This document shows, piece after piece, positions 1-8,239 of a stretch of 64,000 nt of DNA (positions are counted from its first letter, which is position 1; the number at the start of each line of letters is the position of its first letter). The notes under the pieces were generated by a model. It was given only the letters and a program-made list of their open reading frames with translations. It did no database searches and was not told where the DNA came from. Both the position numbers and the translations under genes were made by a program. Source of the stretch: Spirochaetales bacterium (GTDB lineage: Bacteria; Spirochaetota; Spirochaetia; SZUA-6); contig JALUUM010000027.1 of the NCBI GenBank assembly GCA_027021365.1, forward strand, positions 124,001 to 188,000. The letters run 5' to 3'.

Positions 1-271
1 GCATATTGAGGAATATGTGTGTGAAATTTGCATGAACAAACATATATGTAAATAGCTGCCAGACGTAAAGCCTCTTCACTACGAGAATCGGGGTCAAGGC
101 CATGTATGCTGTTAGTACGGGACTCAAGTATCTTGCGATGAAGAAGATCGTATTAACAATTATCAGTGTAAGTGTTACGTTACTGTAGGAGTATTTTATT
201 GGTCTCCTGTAGAATGGAACGGGATTCATAGAGACAATTTAGAAATTAATGAGCGGGGAGTCAACATCATA

Positions 272-862
272 GTGAAGAGAAACAGTGATTACTATACGAA
301 ACTTGCTAAAAGCAAGGGTTATCCTGCACGTTCCGTTTTCAAACTGAAAGAGATTCAGGAAAAGTACAGGGTAATTAGGGTAAATGACAAGATTTTGGAA
401 ATAGGTTCATCTCCGGGAAGCTGGAGCCTCTATATCTTCAGAGAGCTGAAGCTAAAGGGCAGTATTGTCGCAGTGGACCTTGTGCCGAGTGAGGTTTCTG
501 CCGATGAGTATTCCCGCTACACCTTTATTCAGGGCGATATCATGGATGATACCATAACGAAGAAGATAGCCTCTTACGGAAGTTTCAATGTGGTGTTGAG
601 TGATGCAGCCCCCTCCACGTCGGGCAACAGGCTAATCGATTCCTCGAGATCATATGAAATAGCAAAGAGGGTTCTCGAGGTAGGAATAAAACTCCTTAAA
701 GGGGGAGGTAATATAGTTGTCAAGACACTTCAGGGCGGTGAGACAGGCAAGCTTAAATCTGAAATGTCCAGGTATTTTGGCTTTTCAAAGCTTTTCAAGC
801 CGGCTGCATCAAGAAGTGAATCAACTGAAATCTTTCTCATCGGTATGAATTTTAAAAGTTGA
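272..862 (+). CDS. rlmE: 23S rRNA (uridine-2'-O-)-methyltransferase RlmE
   Basis: RlmE (FtsJ/RrmJ) uses S-adenosylmethionine to methylate the 2'-OH of a 23S rRNA uridine (U2552 in E. coli), a late step of large-subunit assembly in the cytoplasm. The 196-residue protein is family length and covers the whole Rossmann-fold domain. The SAM loop LEIGSSPGSWS lies at about 42-52. The K-D-K-E catalytic set is visible as K24, D111 (VLSDAAPS), K151 (VVKTLQGG) and E186 (STEIFLIG). The start is GTG, with a purine-rich GGGGAG 11 bases upstream. It stands alone; the next gene is a secreted protein 105 bases downstream. The family call is secure. Confidence 0.93.
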   Translation: MKRNSDYYTKLAKSKGYPARSVFKLKEIQEKYRVIRVNDKILEIGSSPGSWSLYIFRELKLKGSIVAVDLVPSEVSADEYSRYTFIQGDIMDDTITKKIASYGSFNVVLSDAAPSTSGNRLIDSSRSYEIAKRVLEVGIKLLKGGGNIVVKTLQGGETGKLKSEMSRYFGFSKLFKPAASRSESTEIFLIGMNFKS

Positions 863-967
863 ACAAAAAAATGCTTGAATGCAAGGCAAATTCATTCTAT
901 CATGTTAGTTGCATCCTTTTTGACAGATTGGGTGCTAAAATAAAACTATCCCAAGGGGGCATGTAAG

Positions 968-1669
968 ATGAAACACAAAGTAATGCTTGTAACACTTCTT
1001 TTACTCCTGGTACCGTTCTTTATTTTTTCCCAGACGGTCCTGGTAAATGATGATTTCAGCACGATGAGCGGGTGGAAGCCGGCCTATGGGAATTGGAAAA
1101 TCATGAACGGTAGGCTTGCCCAGCTTGATACCAAGGCAGGGAAGGCAAAGATTGACCGTTATGTTCCTCAGTCCGGCTTGGTTCAGTATGAATTCGATGT
1201 TCATTATATCGATGGTGGATTGGATCGCTATGCAGGTTTTGGTATTCATGTGCTCGTTGACAAACCGCATGGTGGTTTTGCATGGGGCAATGGAAAGTCA
1301 TTCCTTCTGTGGGTGACATACGATCCCAAGGCATACGGTGGTACGGGATTCTATGCTCAGGCATACAGAAGTGAGAGTAATTCCTATATGTATCTCATGA
1401 AGGGTTACCATATTGAGATTCCCGAGAAAATCACAATAGGCGGAAAGACATATACATATCTCGATCCGAAATACGCAGCATACAATATACCTATAAAATT
1501 CACCATTGATACTACAACGGGTGATGTAAAGGTTTACGATCCGCTTATTCCCAACTGGGTATGGAAATTCAACCTTGGCGGCCCACTGGCACCGGGAAGC
1601 TATGTTACTTTCAGGACGAACAGTCTGGCAGTGAGCTTCGATAATTTCAAGGTTACCAAGCTGAGATAG
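968..1669 (+). CDS. secreted beta-sandwich protein, LamG/DUF1080-like
   Basis: A 233-residue exported protein. Residues 1-21 form a signal peptide (charged start, leucine-rich core, FFIFSQ end) with no lipobox, so the product is probably periplasmic or secreted. The rest begins DDFSTMSGWKPAYGNWKI and is rich in Gly, Tyr and Trp with alternating strands. This pattern is typical of concanavalin-like jelly-roll domains of the 3-keto-glycoside hydrolase (DUF1080) or LamG type. I cannot identify catalytic residues, so carbohydrate or surface binding is only an inference. AAGGGGG precedes the ATG, and a TTGACA element lies at 920-925. A strong terminator follows at 1715-1749, so it is probably monocistronic. 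Confidence 0.7.
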   Translation: MKHKVMLVTLLLLLVPFFIFSQTVLVNDDFSTMSGWKPAYGNWKIMNGRLAQLDTKAGKAKIDRYVPQSGLVQYEFDVHYIDGGLDRYAGFGIHVLVDKPHGGFAWGNGKSFLLWVTYDPKAYGGTGFYAQAYRSESNSYMYLMKGYHIEIPEKITIGGKTYTYLDPKYAAYNIPIKFTIDTTTGDVKVYDPLIPNWVWKFNLGGPLAPGSYVTFRTNSLAVSFDNFKVTKLR

Positions 1670-1714
1670 GTTACAGTAGAGTCGTCACTTTTTAATTGAT
1701 AGGCCAAATCAGGG

Positions 1715-1757
1715 AGGGGTATTTCACAGTTGTCCTGTGAAATACCCCTTATCTTTA
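1715..1757 (+). terminator. Rho-independent terminator after the secreted protein gene
   Basis: A 15-bp perfect stem with a 5-base loop spans 1715-1749 and is followed by a short T-rich run. It ends the 968-1669 transcript. A GTG at 1737 in frame with the next gene lies inside the 3' arm, so that GTG is not a plausible start. Confidence 0.85.
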
Positions 1758-1793
1758 GAAAACTGTTATCAAGCTACTAGCGGAACACATAGA

Positions 1794-2951
1794 ATGCGTA
1801 TTCAAAGGGGAAAGGTACACCTGCTGAACATTCCTTTCAAGTTCTCGGTTTCACATGCAATGGCAACCCGGGATCATTCCGATTCCATAATCGTCCAACT
1901 GACAGACAGCCACGGTAACAGTGGGTTCGGAGAGGCTGTGGTGAGGGAATATGTTTCTGGCAGTCTTGGCTCCGGAGAGGAGCTTACCGGACGTGTAGAG
2001 AGAGAGGTGAAGTCAATTCTATCCGGTCTCAACGGAGAGGAGATAGATATTGATCTCTGTGGCGAGTATTTCAGAACTGTGAAAGTTGACCTGTCTTCCT
2101 ATCCGATACTGTGTGCCGTGGAAACGGCAATCCTTGATCTCTTGTGCCAAAACTCGGGCAGGGATATCTATGATCTTCTCGGATTGAAACCGAGGCGGGA
2201 AAAGCTGCAATACGGGGGAACCCTTCCCATGATGCCTCTGGAAGTGGCGAGGAGAATACTGGACGGCTACGGATCTTACGGTATCTCAAACATCAAGGTA
2301 AAGATAGACAGGAACCTAGAGTACACTAGAGATGTACTATCCCTCGGCAGGGAGCTTCTTGGAGATAACTTCGATTTTCGGGTCGATGCAAATGCATCCT
2401 GGGACCTCGAAGCTGCTTTAAAAAATCTTGAGGTTCTTAGAGCCTTAGGGGTAAGGCTTATTGAACAACCCTTTGAACGGGGGAGTGGAAAGTTGGAGGA
2501 TCTGAGAGCCAATCTATTTTCAAAGGATTTTATTTTCATGGCAGACGAATCAGCCATAACAATTTCTGACATAGATGATATAGCAGAGAAGAGAGATTTT
2601 TCAATGGTCAATATCAGGTTGTCAAAGAATGGGGGCTTTTTCAAAGCACTGGAGATGGCACGTAAATGTGATGAGAAGGATATAAAGTATCAGATTGGCT
2701 GTCACGTCGGTGAGACAGGTATTCTTTCCGCAGAAGAGAGGGTATTGGCCTCTCTTCTCGACCCGGTTTACCTCGATGGTTCATATGACTCTTACATTCT
2801 GGAAGAAAATGTAACTACGGAAAACATAGATTTCGGTATCGGAGGTTATGCCGGGATAATAAGAAATCGGGGCATCGGTTTCAAAGTTGATGAGAACAGA
2901 TTGAAAAGGCTGAGCACGGTAAGCTCAGATTTCTTCGAAGTAAGCAGTTGA
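1794..2951 (+). CDS. enolase-superfamily enzyme, dipeptide epimerase-like
   Basis: A member of the mandelate racemase/muconate lactonizing branch of the enolase superfamily. It is closest by pattern to L-Ala-D/L-Glu (dipeptide) epimerases, which recycle murein peptides; o-succinylbenzoate synthase is the main alternative. The N-terminal capping domain covers about 1-125, and the barrel carries IKVKI (KxK acid/base), RVDANASW, LIEQPF and ADES as metal and catalytic motifs. RLSKNGG holds the second catalytic lysine. From ATG 1794 the protein is 385 residues, a normal length. I chose this start because an upstream GTG sits inside a terminator hairpin. The SD is weak. No pathway neighbours fix the substrate. 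Confidence 0.75.
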   Translation: MRIQRGKVHLLNIPFKFSVSHAMATRDHSDSIIVQLTDSHGNSGFGEAVVREYVSGSLGSGEELTGRVEREVKSILSGLNGEEIDIDLCGEYFRTVKVDLSSYPILCAVETAILDLLCQNSGRDIYDLLGLKPRREKLQYGGTLPMMPLEVARRILDGYGSYGISNIKVKIDRNLEYTRDVLSLGRELLGDNFDFRVDANASWDLEAALKNLEVLRALGVRLIEQPFERGSGKLEDLRANLFSKDFIFMADESAITISDIDDIAEKRDFSMVNIRLSKNGGFFKALEMARKCDEKDIKYQIGCHVGETGILSAEERVLASLLDPVYLDGSYDSYILEENVTTENIDFGIGGYAGIIRNRGIGFKVDENRLKRLSTVSSDFFEVSS

Positions 2952-2992
2952 AGTAAGGTTACAACAGGCAATTCTAATTTTTACTGAATCTT

Positions 2993-4909
2993 ATGAAAAA
3001 TAGTACCGATATTACTTATAGATATTATCATATAAATATTGAGAAAAAAGTGTCTCCTGAATTTAGAGAATTTAATAAAGAGTACAATGACGAGAGTTGT
3101 ATAAACTGTAAGGCTATATTTGACTATATAAAGAGATACAAGCCGGCAAAGCTGGATCTCCTCTTCGAGGACTTGCCGCCACCGTACGATAAAATTCCGA
3201 ATATCGAAGAACTCCTTACGGATGAGAACAACTGGGTAAGCAGTGCCCTGGTAGCTCTGCTTTTCGAGAATGCAAAAAAAATACTAAACGATCCTCTTGC
3301 TGCCTTCAAGATCGGCTACGAATCGATTGAAAAGAGAGAATTCGGATACATGCAGAAGTTATTTCTTAGAAGTCTCTCCAGGCCGGGGGCGATTCTTGAA
3401 AAGATAAATCATCTTAACATGAAACTGAACAATACGAAGATAGTGGAAACGGTGTACCACTCTCCGGGGAAGGCGGTACTGGAACTTCACTGGCGTGAGG
3501 GATGTGTCCTTTCCAAGGATTTTTGTCTGTTCAACCAGGGTATCTATTCTGCCATTCCTACGATATGGAACCTTCCCCCGAGTGTGGTGGAAGAGACAGC
3601 TTGCTACTTCGAAGGAGATCCGTACTGCAGATACAAGATAACCTGGGAGAGCAAGAAAGGGTGGTTTCATAAGTTGCTCTACAACATTTCGACGAGAAAA
3701 TCGATGTTACTGGAGGCACTGGACCAGATAGAGAAGGATAAACTCCTTTTAAAGAGGAAGTACCAGGAAGTACACAATTTGAATCTTCAGCTCTTTGACC
3801 GGATAGAGAAACTCAAGGCCCTGAACAGTACCTCCAACTATCTTGTTTCTACTCAGGATCTTCATAAACTCTTCGACTACACAATGAAAACCATTGTGAG
3901 GATACTGAAATTCGACAGGGCAATTCTCATGCTCATGGACGAAGAGAAGAAGAGTCTCGTTTATGGGTATGCGGTAGGGGGACGCGATGAGGATATCGCA
4001 AAGTTAAGGAATTACAGGATACCCATAGAAAGGGAACACAATATAATGGTAAGGGTTCTAAAGAGAAAGAGGCCGGTTCTCATAAAGGATGTGGAAAAGG
4101 CACATCTAAATCCGAGAAACCTTATTATCAGCGAATTCAAACCGACATCCTTCTCCATCTGCCCGCTGATTACAAAGGAAGGTGCAATAGGTGTTTTGGG
4201 AGCTGATAGAAGAAATTCCGACTACAGAATAACGGAAGAAGACATGGATTTGCTTTCAATATTCGCCAATAACATTGCCGTCGCCATTCAAAGGGCAAAA
4301 ATGGATGAGGAACTTAAATCGAGTTACCTGAGTGCCGTTTTTGCACTGGTCAGGGCAATTGAAAACAAGGATCCCTATACCAAGGGCCATTCGGAAAGGG
4401 TTTCCTTCATATCGGAGAAGCTTGGTATTCAACTTGGACTTCCCCTCGAGGAGATCGAGTTCTTAAAGATAGGGGGGATACTTCACGATGTAGGGAAGAT
4501 AGGTATCCCCGAATCGATTGTAAAGAGCCCCAAGAAGCTCAGTGCTGCTGAATATCGTATAATAAAATCTCACCCGGAAAAGGGTGCGGAAATTCTGGAA
4601 CCAATCAGATTTTTCAAGAATCATCTCTACCTCATCAGGAATCATCATGAACGTTACGATGGCAAGGGGTACCCGGATAGCTTGAGGGGTGATGAGATAC
4701 CTCTTGGTGCACAGATCATTGCCATTGCCGATACCTTTGATGCCATGATATCCAGGAGACCCTACAGAAGGGGTTTACCCCTAAGGCAGGCTGCGAGAGA
4801 GATATACAGGAATGCGGGAACTCAGTTCTCGGAAAGGGTGGTTTCTGCTTTCAAAGTCCTCTTTGAAGGCGAGATTCTGAAAAACAAACTCCAATATCTA
4901 AAAAAATAA
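2993..4909 (+). CDS. V4R-like/GAF/HD-GYP signalling protein
   Basis: A 638-residue cytoplasmic sensor with a probable cyclic-di-GMP phosphodiesterase output. Residues about 130-220 resemble a V4R/heme-NO-binding-like sensory domain, ending in the Cys-rich stretch ETACYFEGDPYCRYKITW. A helical linker (240-275) follows. A GAF domain (about 285-435) has the usual FDRAILML and ICPLITKEGAIGVL segments. The HD-GYP domain (about 445-620) carries HDVGKIGIP (H498, D499), NHHERYDGKGYPD (HHE at 551-553, GYP at 559-561) and IADTFDAM, so the phosphodiesterase looks catalytically complete. No membrane segment or signal peptide is seen. The ligand of the sensory domain cannot be read from sequence. Confidence 0.88.
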   Translation: MKNSTDITYRYYHINIEKKVSPEFREFNKEYNDESCINCKAIFDYIKRYKPAKLDLLFEDLPPPYDKIPNIEELLTDENNWVSSALVALLFENAKKILNDPLAAFKIGYESIEKREFGYMQKLFLRSLSRPGAILEKINHLNMKLNNTKIVETVYHSPGKAVLELHWREGCVLSKDFCLFNQGIYSAIPTIWNLPPSVVEETACYFEGDPYCRYKITWESKKGWFHKLLYNISTRKSMLLEALDQIEKDKLLLKRKYQEVHNLNLQLFDRIEKLKALNSTSNYLVSTQDLHKLFDYTMKTIVRILKFDRAILMLMDEEKKSLVYGYAVGGRDEDIAKLRNYRIPIEREHNIMVRVLKRKRPVLIKDVEKAHLNPRNLIISEFKPTSFSICPLITKEGAIGVLGADRRNSDYRITEEDMDLLSIFANNIAVAIQRAKMDEELKSSYLSAVFALVRAIENKDPYTKGHSERVSFISEKLGIQLGLPLEEIEFLKIGGILHDVGKIGIPESIVKSPKKLSAAEYRIIKSHPEKGAEILEPIRFFKNHLYLIRNHHERYDGKGYPDSLRGDEIPLGAQIIAIADTFDAMISRRPYRRGLPLRQAAREIYRNAGTQFSERVVSAFKVLFEGEILKNKLQYLKK

Positions 4910-4926
4910 AATTTTTTACTTGCATT

Positions 4927-4984
4927 ATGATACCTCGTTGTGATGAAATATAGATAGAAAAAGTTAAATCACAGGAGGTATCAT
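4927..4984 (+). promoter_or_regulatory. inverted repeat that would sequester the SD of the acyltransferase gene
   Basis: ATGATACCTC (4927-4936) and GAGGTATCAT (4975-4984) are perfect 10-base complements separated by 38 bases. The second arm contains the strong Shine-Dalgarno of the gene at 4986 and stops one base before its ATG. In the mRNA a stem here would hide the ribosome site. A DNA operator of the same shape is the alternative reading. Confidence 0.55.
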
Positions 4985-4985
4985 T

Positions 4986-5876
4986 ATGAAAAGTAACCTT
5001 TCCAGATTCTTCCAATCCAGATGGAATGTCATGCTTTTCCGGCATGTTCACCCGTTGATCCTTCAGGGATACATCCAGTTTCTTGGTAGGATCTATTATC
5101 TCTTCAAAAGGAAAGAGAAGCTTCTTATCGAGAAGAATATAAGGGACTTTCTCTATGGTAAAACAGAGCGGGAGATAAGGAAGATAACGAGGGAAGCCTT
5201 CAGGGGCATTTTTCTCCACTACTTCGAAAAGATGTTCTCTGCTTATAGGAGCTTTCCAGAGGTAAGCAGGTACGTGGAGAGGCATTTCCAGGTTAAGAAC
5301 CTTGAGGTGATAGAGAAGGCCCTAAAGAAGGGAAAAGGGTTGATTGTTGCCACGGCACATTTTGGTGCGGTGGAATTTATTCCGTGGGTTCTTGCTTTGA
5401 ACGGCTTTCCGGTGAGTGTTATCCTGGAATTCAACACTGATGTCCTCAAAAAGGTTCTCGAAGAAAAGGTAAAGATAAAGAATGTAGAACTCATTTCAGA
5501 ATCTGATGGGAGGGGTTCCGTATTCTTCAGGGCATTGAAGAGCCTTAAGAACGGGAGGATACTGATGACAGAATGTGACGAGGTTGACAAGTGGCATAGG
5601 AGAAAGAGCAGTACTATTCAACTGTTCGGAAAGACACTCTACTTTGATGATACCTTGAATATCCTTTCAAAGAGAACAGGCGCGCCAGTCGTAGGTGTTT
5701 TCCTGAAGCGAATGGGAAAAAACTCCTATACCCTGATATGTGAGGATGTTTCCGTGGAGAAACCTGTTGACAATACGGCAAAAAATGTTTTTTATCTCTG
5801 GCAGAAGTATGTTACAGAGAGCCCTGAACAGTGGTATCAATGGAAAAAGTGGGCTAATATGAAGGTGGCGTCCTAG
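4986..5876 (+). CDS. lysophospholipid/lipid A-type acyltransferase (LpxL/HtrB family)
   Basis: A 296-residue acyltransferase of the lauroyl/myristoyl (LpxL-like) family, which moves an acyl chain from acyl-ACP to a lipid acceptor at the inner face of the membrane. The HX4E catalytic motif is HFGAVE in GLIVATAHFGAVEFIPW, near residue 125. ILMTECDEVD and the later TGAPVVGVFLKR block are the other conserved segments. The N-terminal part is basic and amphipathic, as usual for membrane attachment. The length fits the family. The acceptor may be a lipid A-like or another glycolipid, since many spirochaetes lack classical LPS. The start has an excellent SD (AGGAGG) that lies inside a 10-bp inverted repeat, suggesting translational control. 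Confidence 0.8.
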   Translation: MKSNLSRFFQSRWNVMLFRHVHPLILQGYIQFLGRIYYLFKRKEKLLIEKNIRDFLYGKTEREIRKITREAFRGIFLHYFEKMFSAYRSFPEVSRYVERHFQVKNLEVIEKALKKGKGLIVATAHFGAVEFIPWVLALNGFPVSVILEFNTDVLKKVLEEKVKIKNVELISESDGRGSVFFRALKSLKNGRILMTECDEVDKWHRRKSSTIQLFGKTLYFDDTLNILSKRTGAPVVGVFLKRMGKNSYTLICEDVSVEKPVDNTAKNVFYLWQKYVTESPEQWYQWKKWANMKVAS

Positions 5877-5906
5877 GGTAAAAAAACTTCTTGAACGGGG
5901 AAGATT

Positions 5907-7292
5907 ATGCGTGTTCTCAAATTTGGCGGGAGTTCTCTTGCCGATTGGCAACGTATCGAGAATGTGGCGAAGATAGTTCTCGATGAATTTCAGCGTGGTA
6001 AAATTGTGGTGGTTCTTTCCGCCATGAAAGGAGTGACAGACAGGCTGATAGATGCCTCGCGGAAGGCAGAAATGGGCCGGGAGGGTTACAGGGAAGATAT
6101 CAGGTGGATTTCCGAAAAGCACTTTGAAACGGTGAGAAGACTCTTCCAGCCAAAGGATCAGACAGGTATAATTACTTCTCTTCAGTTGATGTTCAATGAG
6201 ATAGATGATCTGCTTCACGGTGTCGAACTGATAAGGGAATGCTCCCCCAAGACACGGGATCTCATTATGAGTTTCGGGGAGAGGATGAGTTGCACTCTCT
6301 TTGCCTCGTATATCGAATCAAGGGGTGTCAAGGCTGAAATGGTCGATGCAAGGGAATGCATAAAGACAAACAACAGGTTTGGCAGTGCAATTGTAGATTT
6401 CGAGAGGAGTTATAAACTTACCGCCGGCAAATTGAAAGGCAAGGTACTGCCGGTGATAACCGGATTCATTGCCTCGACTGAAGAGGGAATAACCACTACG
6501 CTCGGAAGAAATGGTTCTGATTATACGGCATCGATTGTTGGTGCGGCAATCGGTGCCGAATGCATTGAAATATGGACCGATGTGGATGGTGTTTTGAGCG
6601 CTGATCCGGGATATGTAAAGGATGCCTTTGTAATCCCGCAGTTGAGCTACCAGGAGGCAATGGAATTATCCTACTTCGGTGCAAAGGTAATTCATCCCTA
6701 TACCATGATTCCGGCTGTGGAAAAGAGGATACCTATAAGAATCCGTAACAGTTTGAATCCCTCTGCAGAAGGGACACTGATAACGGAAAGTGTGGAAAGG
6801 CAGGACCGTGCAGTAACAGGCATTGCTTCTATTGACAGCATTGCACTTATCAATGTCGAAGGGGGCGGGATGATAGGGATACCGGGAGTTGCAGCAAGAA
6901 TCTTCGGGGCTCTTGCTAAAGCCTCTGTAAATATCATGATGATTTCCCAGGCTTCCTCAGAACACAGTATCTGTCTGGTTTTCAATGAGAGCGATTCACA
7001 GAAGGCACTCGATTCTCTACGTGAAGAACTTGCACTGGAGTTGGAGACCAAAAGAATTGAGAATTTTGAGCTAAAGAGAGACCTTGTAATGATTGCCATT
7101 ATAGGGGAAAATATGCGTGGAACACCGGGGATTTCAGGAAAGTTGTTCAGCTCTCTTGGGAGAGAAGGAATAAATGTCTTTGCCATAGCCCAGGGTTCAT
7201 CCGAGAGAAATATTTCATTTATTATTTCCAAGAAAGACGAAGTGCGAGCCTTGAATACGATTCACACTGCTTTCTTGAAAGGAAAAGGCTGA
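5907..7292 (+). CDS. aspartate kinase with tandem ACT domains
   Basis: Phosphorylates L-aspartate, the first step towards threonine, methionine and lysine. The kinase fold starts with KFGGSSL at residues 5-11. FGERMSC, TTLGRNGSDYTA and EIWTDVDGVLSADP mark the nucleotide and substrate sites. Two ACT domains (about 310-461) suggest feedback inhibition by an amino acid, plausibly threonine given the neighbours. The protein is 461 residues, monofunctional, and ends where ThrA-type enzymes would continue into homoserine dehydrogenase. No homoserine dehydrogenase gene is present in the window. It is the first gene of a threonine cluster: thrB starts 2 bases after the stop, then thrC overlaps thrB. 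Confidence 0.93.
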   Translation: MRVLKFGGSSLADWQRIENVAKIVLDEFQRGKIVVVLSAMKGVTDRLIDASRKAEMGREGYREDIRWISEKHFETVRRLFQPKDQTGIITSLQLMFNEIDDLLHGVELIRECSPKTRDLIMSFGERMSCTLFASYIESRGVKAEMVDARECIKTNNRFGSAIVDFERSYKLTAGKLKGKVLPVITGFIASTEEGITTTLGRNGSDYTASIVGAAIGAECIEIWTDVDGVLSADPGYVKDAFVIPQLSYQEAMELSYFGAKVIHPYTMIPAVEKRIPIRIRNSLNPSAEGTLITESVERQDRAVTGIASIDSIALINVEGGGMIGIPGVAARIFGALAKASVNIMMISQASSEHSICLVFNESDSQKALDSLREELALELETKRIENFELKRDLVMIAIIGENMRGTPGISGKLFSSLGREGINVFAIAQGSSERNISFIISKKDEVRALNTIHTAFLKGKG

Positions 7293-7294
7293 AT

Positions 7295-8239
7295 TTGGAA
7301 TCTTATAGCTTTGTCAAGGTTTTTGCACCTGCAACAGTGGCCAATGTAGCAGCGGGTTTCGATGTCCTGGGTTTTGCCCTGGATAATCCCGGAGATATTA
7401 TTGAGCTCAAGCGAATCTCCGAGAGAAAGGTAACGATAAAAGCAATACATGGAGACTCGGGTAAGCTTCCGCTGGTAGCAGATAAGAATACTGCTTCCTT
7501 TGCAGTGAGTCGTTTTCTCTCCGATATTGGAGAGCCCTTTGGTGTAGAGCTGGTGATACACAAGCGAATGCCATTAAAATCTGGATTGGGCAGTTCGGCA
7601 GCCAGTTCGGTGGGAGCTGTTTTCGGTGCAAACAAGATGGCCGGAAATCCTCTCTCTCGTAAAGAGCTGATCCAATACACTATGGAAGCGGAGAGAGTTG
7701 CCTGTGGAAGTGCACATGCTGACAATACGGCTCCCGCAATTCTGGGCGGTTTTGTCCTGATAAGGAGCTATGATCCTCTCGATGTTGTAAAGCTTCCCGT
7801 TCCCGAGGGGCTTGCCTGCGCAGTGGTACATCCCCATACAGAGGTCAACACGGGAGATGCCAGGAAAATCTTGAAGAAAGAGATAAGCCTTACAAAGGCC
7901 ATACGCCAATGGGGCAATCTGGCTGCACTCGTTGCGGCACTCTTTATGAATGATCTGGAACTGTTGAGTCGTTCTTTGCAGGATGTAATCGCAGAACCGA
8001 TAAGGTCTCTCCTCATACCCGGTTACGAGAGGGTAAAGGAAGCGGCAATGATGGCAGGAGCACTGGGCTGTTCTATTTCGGGATCGGGACCATCTGTTTT
8101 CGCTCTCTGTGGGAACCTGGAAAGAGCAGGAGCTGTGGGAAAATCTATGGTGGAAGCCTTTGATTCTATCGGTTTGGACAGCGATCTCTATGTTTCCAGA
8201 ATAAATGTAGAGGGCCCGAGGGTTATTGAAGAGTTATGA
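7295..8239 (+). CDS. thrB: homoserine kinase
   Basis: A GHMP-family kinase that converts homoserine to O-phosphohomoserine with ATP. The N-terminal FAPATVANVAAGFDVLG and the phosphate loop PLKSGLGSSAASS (93-105) are diagnostic, and SISGSGPSVFAL near the C-terminus is GHMP motif 3. At 314 residues it is normal length. The start is TTG, with an SD-like AAAGGAAAAGG inside the 3' end of the aspartate kinase gene, so translation is probably coupled. Its stop overlaps the thrC start (ATGA). Confidence in the function is high. Confidence 0.95.
   Translation: MESYSFVKVFAPATVANVAAGFDVLGFALDNPGDIIELKRISERKVTIKAIHGDSGKLPLVADKNTASFAVSRFLSDIGEPFGVELVIHKRMPLKSGLGSSAASSVGAVFGANKMAGNPLSRKELIQYTMEAERVACGSAHADNTAPAILGGFVLIRSYDPLDVVKLPVPEGLACAVVHPHTEVNTGDARKILKKEISLTKAIRQWGNLAALVAALFMNDLELLSRSLQDVIAEPIRSLLIPGYERVKEAAMMAGALGCSISGSGPSVFALCGNLERAGAVGKSMVEAFDSIGLDSDLYVSRINVEGPRVIEEL

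Noticed and set aside
1..271. Upstream gene or RNA at the left edge
   Set aside because: Only a 6-bp hairpin at 2-17 and no supported frame; nothing else seen in this stretch.
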